64,000 bases of DNA, taken from assembly GCF_030272615.1 (NCBI RefSeq), contig NC_081409.1, positions 203,177,949 to 203,241,948 on the forward strand. The letters run 5' to 3'. The position numbers and the translations under genes are program-made. The notes under the pieces were generated by a model. The model was not told the DNA's origin. It saw only the letters and a list, made by a program, of their open reading frames with translations, and ran no database searches. Shown one piece after another: positions 52,518 through 64,000 of this stretch (its first letter is position 1; each line of letters begins with the position of its first letter). The DNA is from Cryptomeria japonica. Lineage: Eukaryota; Streptophyta; Pinopsida; Cupressales; Cupressaceae.

Positions 52518-54401
52518 ATGGAGCCTAATTTGGGTGACTTCTTTAATGAGGATCATGCTAATTCTTCCCATCCTAATCATGTGTCTATTTATTCCATTTA
52601 TGAATCCCATGATGAAGAAGGTTTGACTAGAGTCTCTATAGATCAAGTTTCCAAATTGGACAATCAATTTGATAACTTTCAACAATGAATGTCTGAAGAG
52701 TATCCTAATAGTGAATCTCTTCCATTAATTGAAAGCCTTAAATGCATTATTCAAAGTGATAAGAATGGGATTTATATATTGTGTGGGATTGAACATATTA
52801 TTGATTCTAATGTCATGCCTATCAAGAGTTTTGCCGAAAACCTAGGTTATTCACAACCTTCAACACAAGTCAATCCTTTTGTTCCTTTGACTACTCCTAT
52901 GACTAGTATTCCTACTTTCACCTCCAACATCATGGCTACTTCAACTCAAAATTTCATTCCTACAACAATTAGTCATGGGGGTAATCCCTCTTCTTCATAT
53001 CTTCCATCTTTACCTATGTCTTCAATAAGCATTCCTATTATCCCTCAACCAATCAATGTGACACAAGGGGGCAATTCTTTCAACAAATTTGTTCCTCCTT
53101 TAAGTGTCACTTTTCCTACCCAATCATCTCCTATGCCTACTTATCATAATGTTCCACCACCTTATTCTCAATCCATGCCTTCTTTCAAAAACATTACACC
53201 ACTGTCTCAATCAACTATGTCCAACATCAATTCTTCGACCAAAGCAACAATTAATAATCTTGCTCAAACTGTGTCTTCTTTACAACAACAAATTGCTTCT
53301 ATGAGTCAATCCAATTTTACTATGCCCACCTTTGATTTTGCAAGCCTAGTTTCTCTTGATATTGTTAAATTCATGCCACCTAAGCATGTGGAGGTCCCTC
53401 AATTAAAACTTTATAATGGAAAAGGTGAACCTCTTACGCACGTTAAAACATTCCAAACCTTGTGTACTAATTTTGTTTATGATCAAAGATTGGTTGCAAA
53501 ACTATTTACAAGAACACTAAGAGATAAGTCTTTACAATGGTATTGTTATTTGCCTTCTTATTCTATTACTTCTTTTCAACAACTAGCAAATGCATTCATC
53601 CAACAATTATAAAATAACATTGGTCCTAAAATCACTTTGACTGATTTAATGCATTGTAAACAAGGTGTTAAAGAAAAAGTGACTGATTTCATTGGTAGAT
53701 ATAAGCATTTGTGTCCTCAAATTTCTTTTCCTCTACCTAATAATTATATTCAAATAATTTTCATTTCTAATTTACAAAAAGATATTAGAGAAAAGCTTCT
53801 TTTGTCTGAGTTTACTTCCTTTCTGCAATTGTGTGCAACACTCCACAATTATCAACTGCTTGTGAGTCAAATGGAGAAATCCACTCCTATTTCTTTGAGT
53901 GATAAAGGGGAGAGTGATCAACAACTATTTTTGAAGTTCAAACAAACAAAAAGCTTCATCAAGTTCAATGATACAATCAACAACAACAATGTGAATGCTA
54001 CAATAGGTGTGCCTCCTACTTCTAAATTTTTCAAAAGAGAAAGGCAATTTACTCCTTTAAATGAGTCTTTACATATAATTATGTCTCAGTTGTTGCAAAG
54101 AAATATTATAAAGCTTCCTCCTATTAAACCAATTGATCCTTCTAAACTTGGATCCCCTTATTTTTATAACAATTCATTTTGTCAATTTCATCGTCAGCCT
54201 AGTCATGATATAAAGAAATGTTATGCGTTGAAAAGTAAGATTCAAGATTTTATTGATAATAATATTATATTTGTGGCAGGTGTGAATGATAAGGGAAACA
54301 AATCAGTAGCTCCTCGTAATCAAAATCTTAATATTTCCACTGATCCCTTGCCTTCTCACATCTCTAAGATGATTGCAATTGTGTCTACTTCTCTTTTCTG
54401 A
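52518..54401 (+). pseudogene. Gag of the second gag-only element
   Basis: Begins MEPNLGDFFNEDHANSSHPN. It stays in one frame with stops TGA at 52686 (Trp codon in A) and TAA at 53610, and ends at TGA 54399 where a frameshift leads on. It has a Ser/Thr/Pro/Asn-rich linker (52850-53330), then PQLKLYNGKGEPLTHVKTFQ, SFQQLANAFIQQ and DFIGRYKHLCPQISF (PF03732-type gag). The CQFHRQPSHDIKKC knuckle (CX2HX4HX4C) has its inner Gly changed to Ser. It is longer on the N-terminal side than typical gag domains because of the linker. Confidence 0.8.
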
Positions 54402-54404
54402 GGA

Positions 54405-54790
54405 ATTCACTTCTATGGATTTGAAATTAGTGAATATGGTAGAGAAACAAGATACACCTAAGGATCATTGTATTACATTTGACCCTAGTGAGACCATTAA
54501 AGCACCCGATGGCCCTTTGTACATAGTTGTGAAGGTTAAGGATATACCTTGTTGTGGTACTCTTATTGATCCCTCTTGCATGGTTAATGTCATAACTTAA
54601 GAGTATCTTTTCACTTTGCAACTGCATAAACCCATCTATGATGACTCTAATGTGATTATGAAGTTTTTTGATGGATTCTCTTGTCCTACTATTGTTTCTA
54701 TCACCCTTCCTATTGAATTTCATACTAAATCTATGGATGTTGACTTTGTTATCATTCCCTCTTCCGAACAATTCTGTGTGAAGTTGGGCT
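54405..54790 (+). pseudogene. Protease-like domain of the second gag-only element
   Basis: Reads DHCITFDPSETIKAPDGPLYIV..PCCGTLIDPSCMVNVIT, then a TAA at 54598, then EYLFTLQLHKP..FVIIPSSEQF. The catalytic DxG of aspartic proteases is DPS here. Confidence 0.65.
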
Positions 54791-55862
54791 ATTGATTCTC
54801 CAATCCATGCGTTTGAAATTCCCTCACAATGGCAAAATCATAACTGTGAATCATAGCTTATTTAAACCATCTGAAATAAGCTTTGGCATTCCTATTCATT
54901 TCTTTTGGCCTAAACAATTTCAATCTCTTCCATCAAGGAGTGATGCTCTTTTTCAATCTTATAAAAAATGGAAGAAATTTATGATTTTATCTTTAAGTCA
55001 ACCTAGATCCCCAACACTTGACATTCTTATCATTCTTGAAGATGAAGTTCTTCCCCTAAAAAACAAGACTAATCTTCTTTCTAAGGAAGATCCTCAACCC
55101 GTTCCTATGGATGTGTCTATGCCTTCTCCTACGAAACAAAACAATGTTCCTCCTAAGGTTAGACCCATACCTCCTCCTCATGATGGACCTGGTCTCCTTC
55201 CTACACCTAATATTCTTCCTTTATATGGTGCAATTCTGCCTCCTTCCTCTTATAGAGAGAAGAGGCCTGCTTCTCCTCTTGTTCAACCTAGAAGACCTCA
55301 ACCTAAACCTTCAACTATCAAAGATGAGAATATTCCTCCTTCAACGAATGTTCCTCTTCCTTCTCAGCCTTCCACAAGACTCGACGAAATCGTTGTGTGA
55401 GAGAGCACTGATGAAGACTTCATGTTCAAGCTCGTGAAGTTGTCCCTCAAACTATTCAATCTCCTAAAACTCCAGCAGTTGACATGATTCCCTTCTCTCC
55501 TAAGCAAGCTATGGAACTTAAATCTCCTAAACATAAGTTGCAAAAAACGTGTGATGGTTTTACTTCTATTCATGTGTGAGATCCTCTTTCTATAAATCTT
55601 GATGAGGAAATAGGAGAAAATGATATTCATGATGGAAATACAACTCCTAATGCTTCTGATAGTGATTATGAATATGTTGATGATGACAAGCATTTATCAG
55701 CTGAATTTTACAAAGCCCTAATCCTAGCTCCTAGATCTGAACAAAGTGACTTACCACATGAGAATAGTCCTTGTTTGAATCTTGTGATAGCTCCATCTGC
55801 TATTCTTGATGTCGCTCCTCTGGCATGTCAACTGCCCGCTTTCTCGAAATAGTGATCAGCAA
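54791..55862 (+). pseudogene. Proline-rich and acidic C-terminal region
   Basis: 54792-55400 is open: SLPSRSDALFQSYKKWKK, then a segment of about 100 residues rich in Pro (PPPHDGPGLLPTPN, KRPASPLVQPRRPQP). After a frameshift at about 55400 the text continues to SDSDYEYVDDDK..CLNLVIAPSAILDVAPLAC near 55840. It matches 6246-7200 of element A. Function unknown. Confidence 0.55.
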
Positions 55863-56641
55863 GATCAGGAGGTGGATGTCATGCTAGATTAACAACATTA
55901 ACACTGCAGATCTTCTCTCCCTCTCCTTACTCTTTTGTGACCATTCTTCTATGTGTATCCCTGTTCTTCTATTGTTCCCTTAATGCCTATTTAAGAACAA
56001 TGCAAAGAATTAAGATCTTGTATTGGTGTCTTTCATGTTGACTCAAAAGACTCCTCTCTTCCCTTTCTTCCAAGGAAGTTTCCTTTCTTTGGGAAATGAC
56101 GATTATTATATGCACATACATATATGATATACATGAGTTTTCATATATCATACTAACCCCGAGGAAAGTGAAACTACCTCATGTTTTGAGTTCATTATCC
56201 TTGGGTTTGCTCTTCAATTGGGGGCTAAATCCTTGCAATAACATGCTCCTTCTCTTCTCTCTCTCTATTGGGTGTATCCTACCTTAAAGTAATCACTCCC
56301 GATAAGGCATGCATGATCTCTTTAAAGTGGGGGCATACACTCCGCTCATATTTTCCTTCTTGATACTTAAATATACTTAGTGAACTTGGTTTTCCTTTGT
56401 AATCTTTGGTATCCTTGCTTTCATGACTCATAGTGAGGGGAACCTTGCTACTTGCAGTCATGGTTTTCCTCTTCTCGATCTTCCCTTTTACTTTGTCAAT
56501 CAAAGTTGTAAGATCCTAAGTCCACTGGGGGAATGGTGCATCTTGCCTCCTTGACATGGTAGAAGTCTTTCAATCTTATTTCCTTGTACTTTATCGACAG
56601 TATTGGCGTACGCTTATACTCCCGCTAACTTAGGGGTTAAA
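55863..56641 (+). other. 3' untranslated region and polypurine tract
   Basis: Non-coding. A G-rich word AAAGTGGGGGCATA lies at about 56325. The LTR-adjacent tract is weakened (GCTAACTTAGGGGTTAAA, 56624-56641). Confidence 0.6.
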
Positions 56642-57810
56642 TGTAGTGTCATAAAATCGTGACCCTCACAATTTTTTAACACATTAGGGTCCTCACACAT
56701 GCGAAATCAAATCCTCTAGCCTGATCAAAGATTGGAGACTGCTCAACCATCAGAATCAATTTCTCCCTTGGCCTCCACACCACCCTATCCGCATTCTTCC
56801 TTGGAGAAAGGGGTAGGACAGGGGCGTGGCACCCCTATGCCTACCCTATTTTGGGGCAGGACCTTCCTAGGGCATGCATTGTGGGTTATGCAGTGAGTGG
56901 GAAAATTCCCTCGATGTCGGCCCATGACGAAAATAAATTTTATTAACCCTAATTGGCAAGTATAAAAGTTACATTTACCCTCTTATTTGCATAAGTTAAA
57001 TAAGGTGAAGTTCGGGCATTCAAGAGAATTCAAGCATCCCTTTCAAGCATTGAGCATCTCGAGTCTCCCTTCAAGGGTAGGTGTTGCATTCAAGTCAAGG
57101 ATTCAAACATAAAAGAGGAGGTCCATTTCAACATTCAACCTCAGTCAAGCAATTCTATCAACATCTGTGTCACAACCTCCCTTGAGGTGATTCACATTTC
57201 AGTCTTTCATTTACATTTAATTCCAAGTACTTTCTTTCATTACTTGGTTAATTCTAAAATTGGGGTTTGACCTGAAGGCAAACCCCCAATCCCAACCCCT
57301 TTTCCTCTCTTTTCTGTGTGTAGGTTGCAGGTGCACAACTATACTTTCGGATTTGGACTCCATTTGCAGTGGTAGAAAAACCCTTTTTGTTTCACGGATT
57401 TTTCGGAGGACCGTGTACAATCTCGCCATGGTCCGGGAAATTTTTTGTCAAATTTTTTAGGTGACTTCGTCTTGACATATTATTGCCAGATCCAGGTGCA
57501 CAACTTCATCCCATACCCCTATCTTGAGTTATAATCACTTCTTTGTCGCTTTTGCACTTGGTTTTAATACACCATTCAATTCATTTCCATTCCAAGAAAG
57601 AAGATGGGATTAACTTATCATTCTCATACCATTCAGAATTCAATCTTCTTCCTTGGAGGTTGAATCTAGCAAATACTTCCTCCCCTCTTCCAATGTAATG
57701 GGTGAAAAGTGTTTGAAGGGAAATCTATAGTGAAACTCTCATCTCTCTTTGGAGGGAAAGGGTATCTTTCCTCTTGATCTCTCTTTCACATCATCTTTTC
57801 TACCATTATA
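56642..57810 (+). repeat. LTR shared by the gag-only element (as 3' LTR) and the pol-only element (as 5' LTR)
   Basis: Begins TGTAGTGTCATAAAAT and ends CCATTATA, followed by the primer-binding site. It matches the LTRs of element A. The left side has a polypurine tract and the right side a primer-binding site, so it serves both neighbours. Confidence 0.85.
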
Positions 57811-57920
57811 TTTTGGTGAGCCCGACGTCTTGCATGTTTTTCTTTGACCAAAATTGCATATTTTTCATTTACAAGTTTTTTACAAACTTAGTGGTTAAAT
57901 CATTAAAAACCTAGAGAGAA
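57811..57920 (+). promoter_or_regulatory. Primer-binding site and short leader of the pol-only element
   Basis: TGGTGAGCCCGACGTC begins at 57814. The leader follows that of element A as far as the TAAAAACC(C)TAG word at about 57905, then goes straight into protease coding. The gag region is skipped. Confidence 0.7.
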
Positions 57921-58360
57921 GTGTCAACTCAGCCTAATGTTTCTAAAGTGACTCCTGAAAAAACTGCCCTTGAAACTGATGATACTTTACCTATTAGTGA
58001 GTCAAAACCTGAGCCTTATTATATATCATTGTTTATAAATGGTCATAAATTAAACAATTGTATTATAGATTCAGGTGCATCAGATAATACAATGTCCTCT
58101 GTAGTAGCCAAAGTGTTGGGGATATCCTTGATGTAAACTTTTGGCAAGTGTTATTCAATAGACTCTAAACAAATACCCCTATTAGGACAGATTAAAGATG
58201 CTCAATTAGTTCTTGCTACCCACCCAAATAAAAGAATCAAGTTCACTATTCTAATAGCTGACATTCCTGCAAGTTATGGCATGTTATTAAGTCATACATT
58301 TTGTAGAGACTTAGGAGGTGAGATAAAAATGGATTGGTCTCAAGCCACTATTCTGTAGGA
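57921..58360 (+). pseudogene. Aspartic protease of the pol-only element
   Basis: Reads EPYYISLFINGHKLNNCIIDSGASDN with an intact DSG active site. It continues after a TGA/TAA near 58136 with ...TFGKCYSIDSKQIPLLGQI and DIPASYGMLLSHTFCRDLGG, the usual end of this domain. Stops follow near 58358. Confidence 0.8.
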
Positions 58361-58528
58361 AAACAACGAGTCATTTTGTAGCCTGAACCTAAATCTAATT
58401 TCACTATTTTTACCTCTAATGATCCAAGGGCACAAATTATGTATCATGAATGTCAATTAGGAAATTACATGATTTTATCTGATAATGAAGTAGCAGGAAG
58501 TGTATCATAGCTGAAGGTAGAAGAAAAT

Positions 58529-59161
58529 TTGTGGTTAATGGAGTTTGATGGGAGTTGTCCAACGTCAGGTTTTGGTGCAGGGGTAGTACTTATTCCACCT
58601 TCTGGTACTCACATTCCTTTTTCTTTTAAATTGGAATTCAAGAACACAAACAATACGATTGAGTATGAAGATTTGTTATTGGGTTTATTTGGAGCAAAGA
58701 AATTGGGAATAAAACTTCTTCAAGTCAAAGGAGATGCGGAGTTGATTGTGAAACAGGTCAGAGGATTGTTCAATGTAAAAAATGAAAGACTAAAACACTA
58801 CCGAAATAGAGTCTGGGATGAAATTGAAGATTTTGATGGATTTTCTATTGAAGCTATTCCTAGAGAACAAAACTTTAAAGTAGATTCATTAGCCGTATCG
58901 GCTTCCTTATTGATTCCTCATCCTGAGTTTGTCGATAATATTTATCGAGTGGAATTAATATATCAGCCTAGTGTTCTTGATAACTCAAAATTCTGGCAAG
59001 TGTTTGAAAATGACAAACAAATTAACAATTTCATGCAGTGTGTTGAAACATTTGCTACTACATATTTTGAAGGGTCATATGCAGAATGTAAAGAGTTTTC
59101 ACCAGAATGGGCCAAGGAGTTGAGTGATTTGCTAGAATGCTTACAAGAAAAGAAAGGGTGA
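58529..59161 (+). pseudogene. Archaeal-type RNase H domain located before RT
   Basis: WLMEFDGSCPTSGFGAGVVL, then NNTIEYEDLLLG, VKGDAELIVKQV and ..NFKVDSLAVSAS provide all four acidic positions (D, E, D, D). Text continues to WAKELSDLLECLQE. Beyond the stop, in another frame, INIGTGDDPKYINLGKCC leads to the border of the solo LTR at 59272. It resumes at 61641 with RFSSLLLEFKDVFAW, the standard linker into RT. The order is therefore original and not caused by the insertion. Confidence 0.85.
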
Positions 59162-59272
59162 ACAGATTCCTGCAGTCCAAGATGATGGAGCCTATGAAAG
59201 AATTAATATTGGGACTGGAGATGATCCCAAATATATAAATCTAGGAAAATGTTGCACACCTGTGGAGAAAGA

Positions 59273-61635
59273 TGTTGGCATTGTGTTGTCATTGATGTCA
59301 ATCGATATGGGATGACCACCGACAAAAGAGATGTATGTGCAACACTATTATGAAGGAGTACATGATGTGATATCTTGGATATCACCTTGTGTTGCAGAAC
59401 ACCGGTAAAGGTAAGGAAGATGACCTCAGAGGTCACCAGTACACAATTTAGTGCCTGACTTGTGTGATGAGATAGAGAGGTAATTTGAGCGGTTGTTTAT
59501 GATGAAGAGGCAGAATGTTATCTGAATCACATCAACACTAGAAGAGAAGAATGAACCGTTATGCTATGAGATTGCAGAATAGTAGGACTCCCACCGGTTG
59601 AAGATGCAATCGTCATGAGAAGCAATGACTAAACAGTGAGTGTTTCCACACCGGATCACATGTACCTATTTGAATAAATGTTGCACAAACAGGGAACTCA
59701 CATGAGCAGATGACAAGGTTTTACTCCACCAAGTTAGTGGGGCTTATCTCCTAGATGCATTGAGGCATTATAGTTTGGTGAGATAAGAGTGAAGAGGTAA
59801 AAGAAATGACTTGAAGGATCACACTAGATCCATCGGTGAATTGAGGAAATGTCTTAAGTGTATGAGATCAGGGTTATGCACTGGACCGATAGAGAAGGCA
59901 TGCTGAAGAAGAGTGATATGTTTGTCATTCAGACAAACCAGCTGAGAAGATACAATTAGAGGAGAATGGTTTGACCGATGAAGGAGTCTAGTAAAGGTTG
60001 ATGATTGGTGTCATCAAGAGTGATAACTGGTATGTAAGCCCACCGTTAATATGAGCAAGGTGCAAATGCAAATGACTCTCCACCTTGGGGAAATGAGAAA
60101 ATGAGCTTGCTCAAAGAAAGACATGTCTGACAACCAGTCAAGGTGTTCCACTCACAATCCAGCAAGATGCAAACATGATGAGGTTATGGGTACAGTGTGC
60201 AATACCGACAGGGTTAGCAAACTGGTAGGAAAGAGGAACCGGTTGGTCGGCTGCTCAGTGATCCCATTTGGACCAACATGAAGTGCCAAGCTAGCAGTTT
60301 GTCGATATGGATGCCACATGGAGTCAACGTGGAAAACCTGCATTTGGATAAAGATGGAATGTACATCAACAGGGTTATTGTAGGGTTGGTCCACTTTAAT
60401 GAAAGGTCACACAAATCACAAGACATGTTGTAGAGCAATTGCAGGGGTTTGAGGCTCAAGGTCTAGAAGACAACTACGAGTCAGCCAAGAGTGATTGAGA
60501 AGATCAAGGAAACAGAGGTAAAAAAATGACAGTTCTTTCATGATTGACCAAGGGATCAGCTATTAGGGTAAAAAGAAAGTCGCCAAAGATGGAAGGCGTG
60601 ATCCAGAAGATGCGAATATGGCGGAGTTGTGCAAATGGATGTCAGAAAGATCAGATCGTGCAAGATTTGATTGGATCTGGTTTACCTCGAGGATGGTGAG
60701 GAAACCCTAACCGCCTAAATTTTGAATTGGTTTTTGGAGGGAAAACTGGACTATAAGTGTGTGGCAAAAGAGAATGTTCAGAGCGGCTGAATAGTACAAT
60801 ATTGTGTGATTGCGAAGTTGAAGACTTCTGCGAATAAGAGAAAATCAGCCAAGTGCTCAATGAGCATCTGTAAAAAGAGTGGGAGTGAGAGAGAACTTGG
60901 TTGAAGCTTTCAACCGACTAGAAAGAAGAACCGGTAGTGTTCATACTGGAAATGTAGAAGTGAAGGAGGTTGTAGAGAAGATAAACAGAGAACTGGTAGA
61001 GAGGAGAATCGGTGAAGAGCGGAGTGGTGAAGAGGAGATTTAGTGAGAGAAGTACATAAGAGAGAAAAACTGGTAAGTCCTACCAGCAGATAAGCAGTAG
61101 GTGAAGAGCAACAGAGAAGTGAGTTGGTGAAGGAATCTCATCGATAGAGCAAGATATATAATGGTTGCAAGATTCACTTGTAACAAGATAACCATTTATG
61201 TATTTGATGTTTACATTGTGAACACTGAGTTGTAGGTCAGTGCAGGGGTTGTAGTTCCTTGGGTTGGTGCCCTAAAGTCAGGGGTTGGTGCTCCTTTGGG
61301 TTGTAGCCCATAAATCAGGTAGGGGTTGGTGCTCCTTGGGTTGGTGCCCTAAACTTTGTAATTGTGTTTATTGTGAGGTTGGATTGGAGCAGTAGACTCC
61401 AACAACATTGCTCACCGAGGTTTTTCCCATCTTGGGTTTTCCTCGTATATGCTGGTGTTATGTGATTTTCCATTGTGAGTGTGTTTTGCATTTAAGTTAG
61501 TCTCCTCCCTAACCAGTAAGACTACATTAAGTTAAATCTATCAATCGGTGTGCTCACAAAGGACTGCAGAAGAAAAGATATTTGAGGACCACTGATTCAC
61601 CCCCTCCCCCTCTCAGTGGTGCATTATGTCTAACA
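59273..61635 (+). mobile_element. Solo LTR of a copia-type element
   Basis: 2363 bp starting TGTTGGCATTGTGTTG and ending ..TCTAACA, with a perfect 5-bp duplication AAAGA (59268-59272, 61636-61640). It has ACCGGT words, TTTTTCCCATCTTGGG and a TTCACCCCCTCCCCC run near its end, as in the copia LTRs at 7224 and 42278. No coding capacity; frames at 60152-60860 are shadows. A short internal repeat (GGTTGGTGC..CTTTGGGTTGTAGCCC) lies at about 61255-61350. Confidence 0.85.
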
Positions 61636-61640
61636 AAAGA

Positions 61641-62616
61641 GAGGTTTAGTAGTCTTCTGTTGGAATTCAAAGATGTTTTTGCTTGGTGTTATGATGACTT
61701 AAAGAACTTCAGGGATGGAAAATTTCAGCATCACAATCCTCTGAAGCCAAGAGTAAGTCCTTTCCAACAAAAGCTTAGAAGTTTTAATCCTAAAGTAGCC
61801 AAAGCCATATTTCAAGAAGTAGATAAAATGTTAAAGGCATGGATTATATACCCCATCCATCATTCTACATGGATAGCCAACATAGTTCCTATCTGGAAGA
61901 AAAATGGAGAAATAAGAATTTGTGTAGATTTTAGAAACCTGTATCAAGCCAGTCTAAAAGATAACTACCCATTACCTATTATGGATCATATTTTGCAAAC
62001 GGTTTCAGGTTCAGAGATGATGTCTATGCTCGATGGCTTTTCAGGGGTGACCTTTCAGTGGGCTATGGACCTATCCTTTGGTCATTTGAAAGATAAGATA
62101 ATTGTTGTATATCTTAATGATTTAACTGTGTTTTCAAAGAGGAGAAAGCATCACCTAAGAGATTTGAGGCAAGTGTTACAAAGGTGTCGTGAACATGGAG
62201 TGTCCCTAAATCCAAAAAAGTCATTATTTGGGGTTACAAAGGGTAAATTGCTTGGCCACATCATCTCTAAAGAAGGAGTAAGAGTGGATCCTAAAAGAGT
62301 AAAGGCAATTCAACAGCTAAGTCTACCATCAAACAAAAGTGCAGTCAGATCTTTCTTTGGACAAGTAAATTTTCTGAGGAGATTCATTCCAGATTTTGTA
62401 GAAACCACTAGGTATATTGTGAACTTGATGAGTGAAAAGAAAGAATTTAAATGGAATGAGGAGGGAAAGAAAGCATTTGAATCAATAAAGGAGGTCATTG
62501 GTCATGCGCCTATTCTGGTCAATACAGATTTTAAAAAGGATTTTATTATCTATTGCTATGCGTCAGAGCATACTATGTCAAGGATTTTGTTGCAAAAGAA
62601 CAAAGATAATGAATAA
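61641..62616 (+). pseudogene. Reverse transcriptase of the pol-only element
   Basis: RFSSLLLEFKDVFAW, then SFNPKVAKAIFQEVDKML, STWIANIVPIWKKNGEIRIC and SMLDGFSG. About 50 residues are missing in frame (between 62045 and 62047, no MPFGL motif). It resumes VTFQWAM..YLNDLTVFSK, where the catalytic YxDD has become YLND, and ends with SKEGVRVDPKRVKAI and FKWNEEGKKAFE. Deletion and Asp loss make it inactive. Confidence 0.85.
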
Positions 62617-62868
62617 GTCCCAATATCTTTCAAGAGCGTTCCCCTAAAGAAACACAAATTGAAATATTCCCTGATGGAAAAACAAGCATATGCGGTTGTA
62701 AAAGTTGTAAAACAATTCAGATATTACATTCTTCATTCTCATGTAGTTGTTTATGTGCCTCACTCTGCAGTTAAGAGCATTTTGACACAACATGATATAG
62801 GAATGAATAATAGAGCGTCATGGGTGTCCAAGATTCAGTAGTTCAATCTGGATATTAAACCCACAAAA
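62617..62868 (+). pseudogene. Ty3-type RNase H, C-terminal part
   Basis: Continues the RT frame after TAA 62614: KYSLMEKQAYAVVKVVKQFRYYILHSHVVVY, then a TAG at 62839. The catalytic Glu region (MEKQ) is kept. Confidence 0.75.
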
Positions 62869-64000
62869 TTGGTGAGGGGGCAGGGTCTGTGCAAGTTGAT
62901 TGTTGAAAGTAAGAGTGAAGTGACTGAGGAATTTCCCTTAGTCTTGTTTGTCAGACTTCAAGATTCCTGGTTTGCAGACGTTGCGTACTATTTAACCTAT
63001 GGGGATTGTCCAATGCATCTTTCTTCAAGAGAAAAATGTAACCTAAGACTAAAAGCTACCAAATATGTCATTTTTGATGATGCGTTGTACAAAAGGGGTT
63101 TGGATGGAACTTCTTGCACTCTATGGATAAATCACTTCAGAAGTCACTATTGAATACCTTTCACGATGAAGGCTGTGGTGGTCATTTTTCGTCAACAATG
63201 ACTGCTTACAAAATTTTGAGAAATTGTTATTATTGGCTAGGTATGTTCAAGGATGTATATGCATGGGTAGCCAAGTGTAAGAAATGTAAATTATTCACAG
63301 GTAAGCCGCAACTCGCAGCATTACCGCTTCAAGAAGTAATTGTGGACGAACCATTCAAACAATGGGGTTTAGATTTTATAGGTCCCTTGTCCCCTACCTC
63401 AAGTGCGGGACATAAACACATACTAGCAACCATAGATTATTTCACCAAATGGGTTGAAGCTATTCCAATGCGGAAGACGACTTATGAGATTGTTTGTAAT
63501 TTTCTTAAAGAAAATATTTTGGTTCGATTTGGAGTTCCTCTAAACATTCTGGCTGATAATGCAACTAATTTCACTTCTACTGAGATTTCATTGTTTTTAT
63601 ATGATCATGGGATATCCCTTGCTCATTATTTAGATTATTACCCCCAAGGTAATAGCCAAGCGGAGTTTAGCAATAAAAATCTCATAAATATTATGAAGAA
63701 GTTGGTGAGTGAAAATTTTAAAGACTGGCATAAGAAATTGTATGAAGCTCTTTTGGCGGATCTAACATCACCGAAAAGAGCTATTGGGATGTCACCTTTT
63801 GAATTAGTTTATGGCATGGGTGCTCAGGTGGCACTTCCTCTAGAAGTTGTGGTAACCAAGTTACAGACTGTGATTGAGGATGCTTATTTTTTGGATTCTC
63901 TAGAGAAAAGCATTATGCATTTAATGATAATTGATGAAGAAAGGGGTAAGTTAGTGGATCAGATAACAGAACATCAGATGAGAGTTAATAAAATATTTGA
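62869..64000 (+). pseudogene. Integrase of the pol-only element, running off the window
   Basis: 62869-63153 holds the linker before the zinc finger (RLKATKYVIFDDALYKRG). A frameshift near 63130-63150 leads to frame 0: GCGGHFSSTMTAYKI..CYYWLGM..AKCKKCK (HHCC finger), WGLDFIGPL, LADNATNF and GNSQAEFSNK (D, D, E kept). Text goes to the last base with no stop seen. The C-terminal domain and 3' LTR lie outside. Confidence 0.85.

Larger units (their letters stand above)
51895..57810 (+). mobile_element. Second gag-only Tat-type element (5'-truncated relative of element A)
   Basis: From about 51895 the text follows the leader, gag, protease-like, proline-rich/acidic and 3' UTR order of element A, on the opposite strand. 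It ends in a polypurine tract and an LTR (56642-57810). No 5' LTR is present; the left edge lies in the leader. No pol is present before the LTR. It lacks the copia and DNA transposon insertions of A, so it shows their empty sites. Confidence 0.8.

Noticed and set aside
60152-60860. Small minus-strand ORFs of 69-81 codons
   Set aside because: Inside a solo LTR flanked by a 5-bp duplication; no domain.

Overview
The window is nuclear repeat DNA from a plant with a large genome. A conifer or other gymnosperm is the best inference, from AT-rich sequence packed with nested Ty3/gypsy Tat-type and Ty1/copia elements, solo LTRs and C-to-T decay. No intact host gene is seen. Nearly every base can be placed in a mobile element, a mobile-element remnant or a tandem repeat.

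Layout, left to right. One old, decayed DDE-like transposase gene lies on the + strand in four pieces (1-352, 4072-4283, 26809-26971, 39687-41307). Three LTR elements split it: (1) a short non-autonomous LTR element on the minus strand (353-4071), itself hit by a solo Tat LTR (1247-2572, TSD TAAAC); (2) element A (4284-26808, minus strand, TSD CACGT), a Tat-type element that encodes gag plus a protease-like domain but no reverse transcriptase; (3) a complete Tat element (26972-39681, + strand, TSD GATAC) with an open 1740-codon pro-pol and no recognisable gag. Element A is interrupted by a decayed copia element (7224 to about 18900), a DNA transposon with 30-bp inverted termini and a 1.2-kb GA tract (20983-23788), and a LINE tail inside its 5' LTR (25511-25748). 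The Tat element carries an antisense accessory gene (37431 down to 34947) in its 3' region. That gene has three exons, encodes a plant mobile domain protein with an acidic tail, and is now decayed.

Further right, a roughly 356-bp tandem repeat (41867-50260) is interrupted by a 7.6-kb non-autonomous copia-type element (42278-49852). That element encodes a coiled-coil protein with four zinc knuckles and a second large ORF in place of pol. After small tandem duplications comes a 5'-truncated relative of element A (51895-57810, + strand). Its 3' LTR is at the same time the 5' LTR of a pol-only element that runs off the window end. In this last element the archaeal-type RNase H lies between protease and RT rather than after the Ty3 RNase H. 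It is interrupted by a 2.4-kb solo copia-type LTR (59273-61635, TSD AAAGA).

How the parts may work together (inference): gag-only elements (A and its relative) and gag-less pol elements (26972-39681 and the one starting at 56642) share the same LTR start, polypurine tract and primer-binding site. That would fit a split system in which gag and pol are supplied in trans. All element boundaries, TSDs and domain calls were read by eye; no database search was run.
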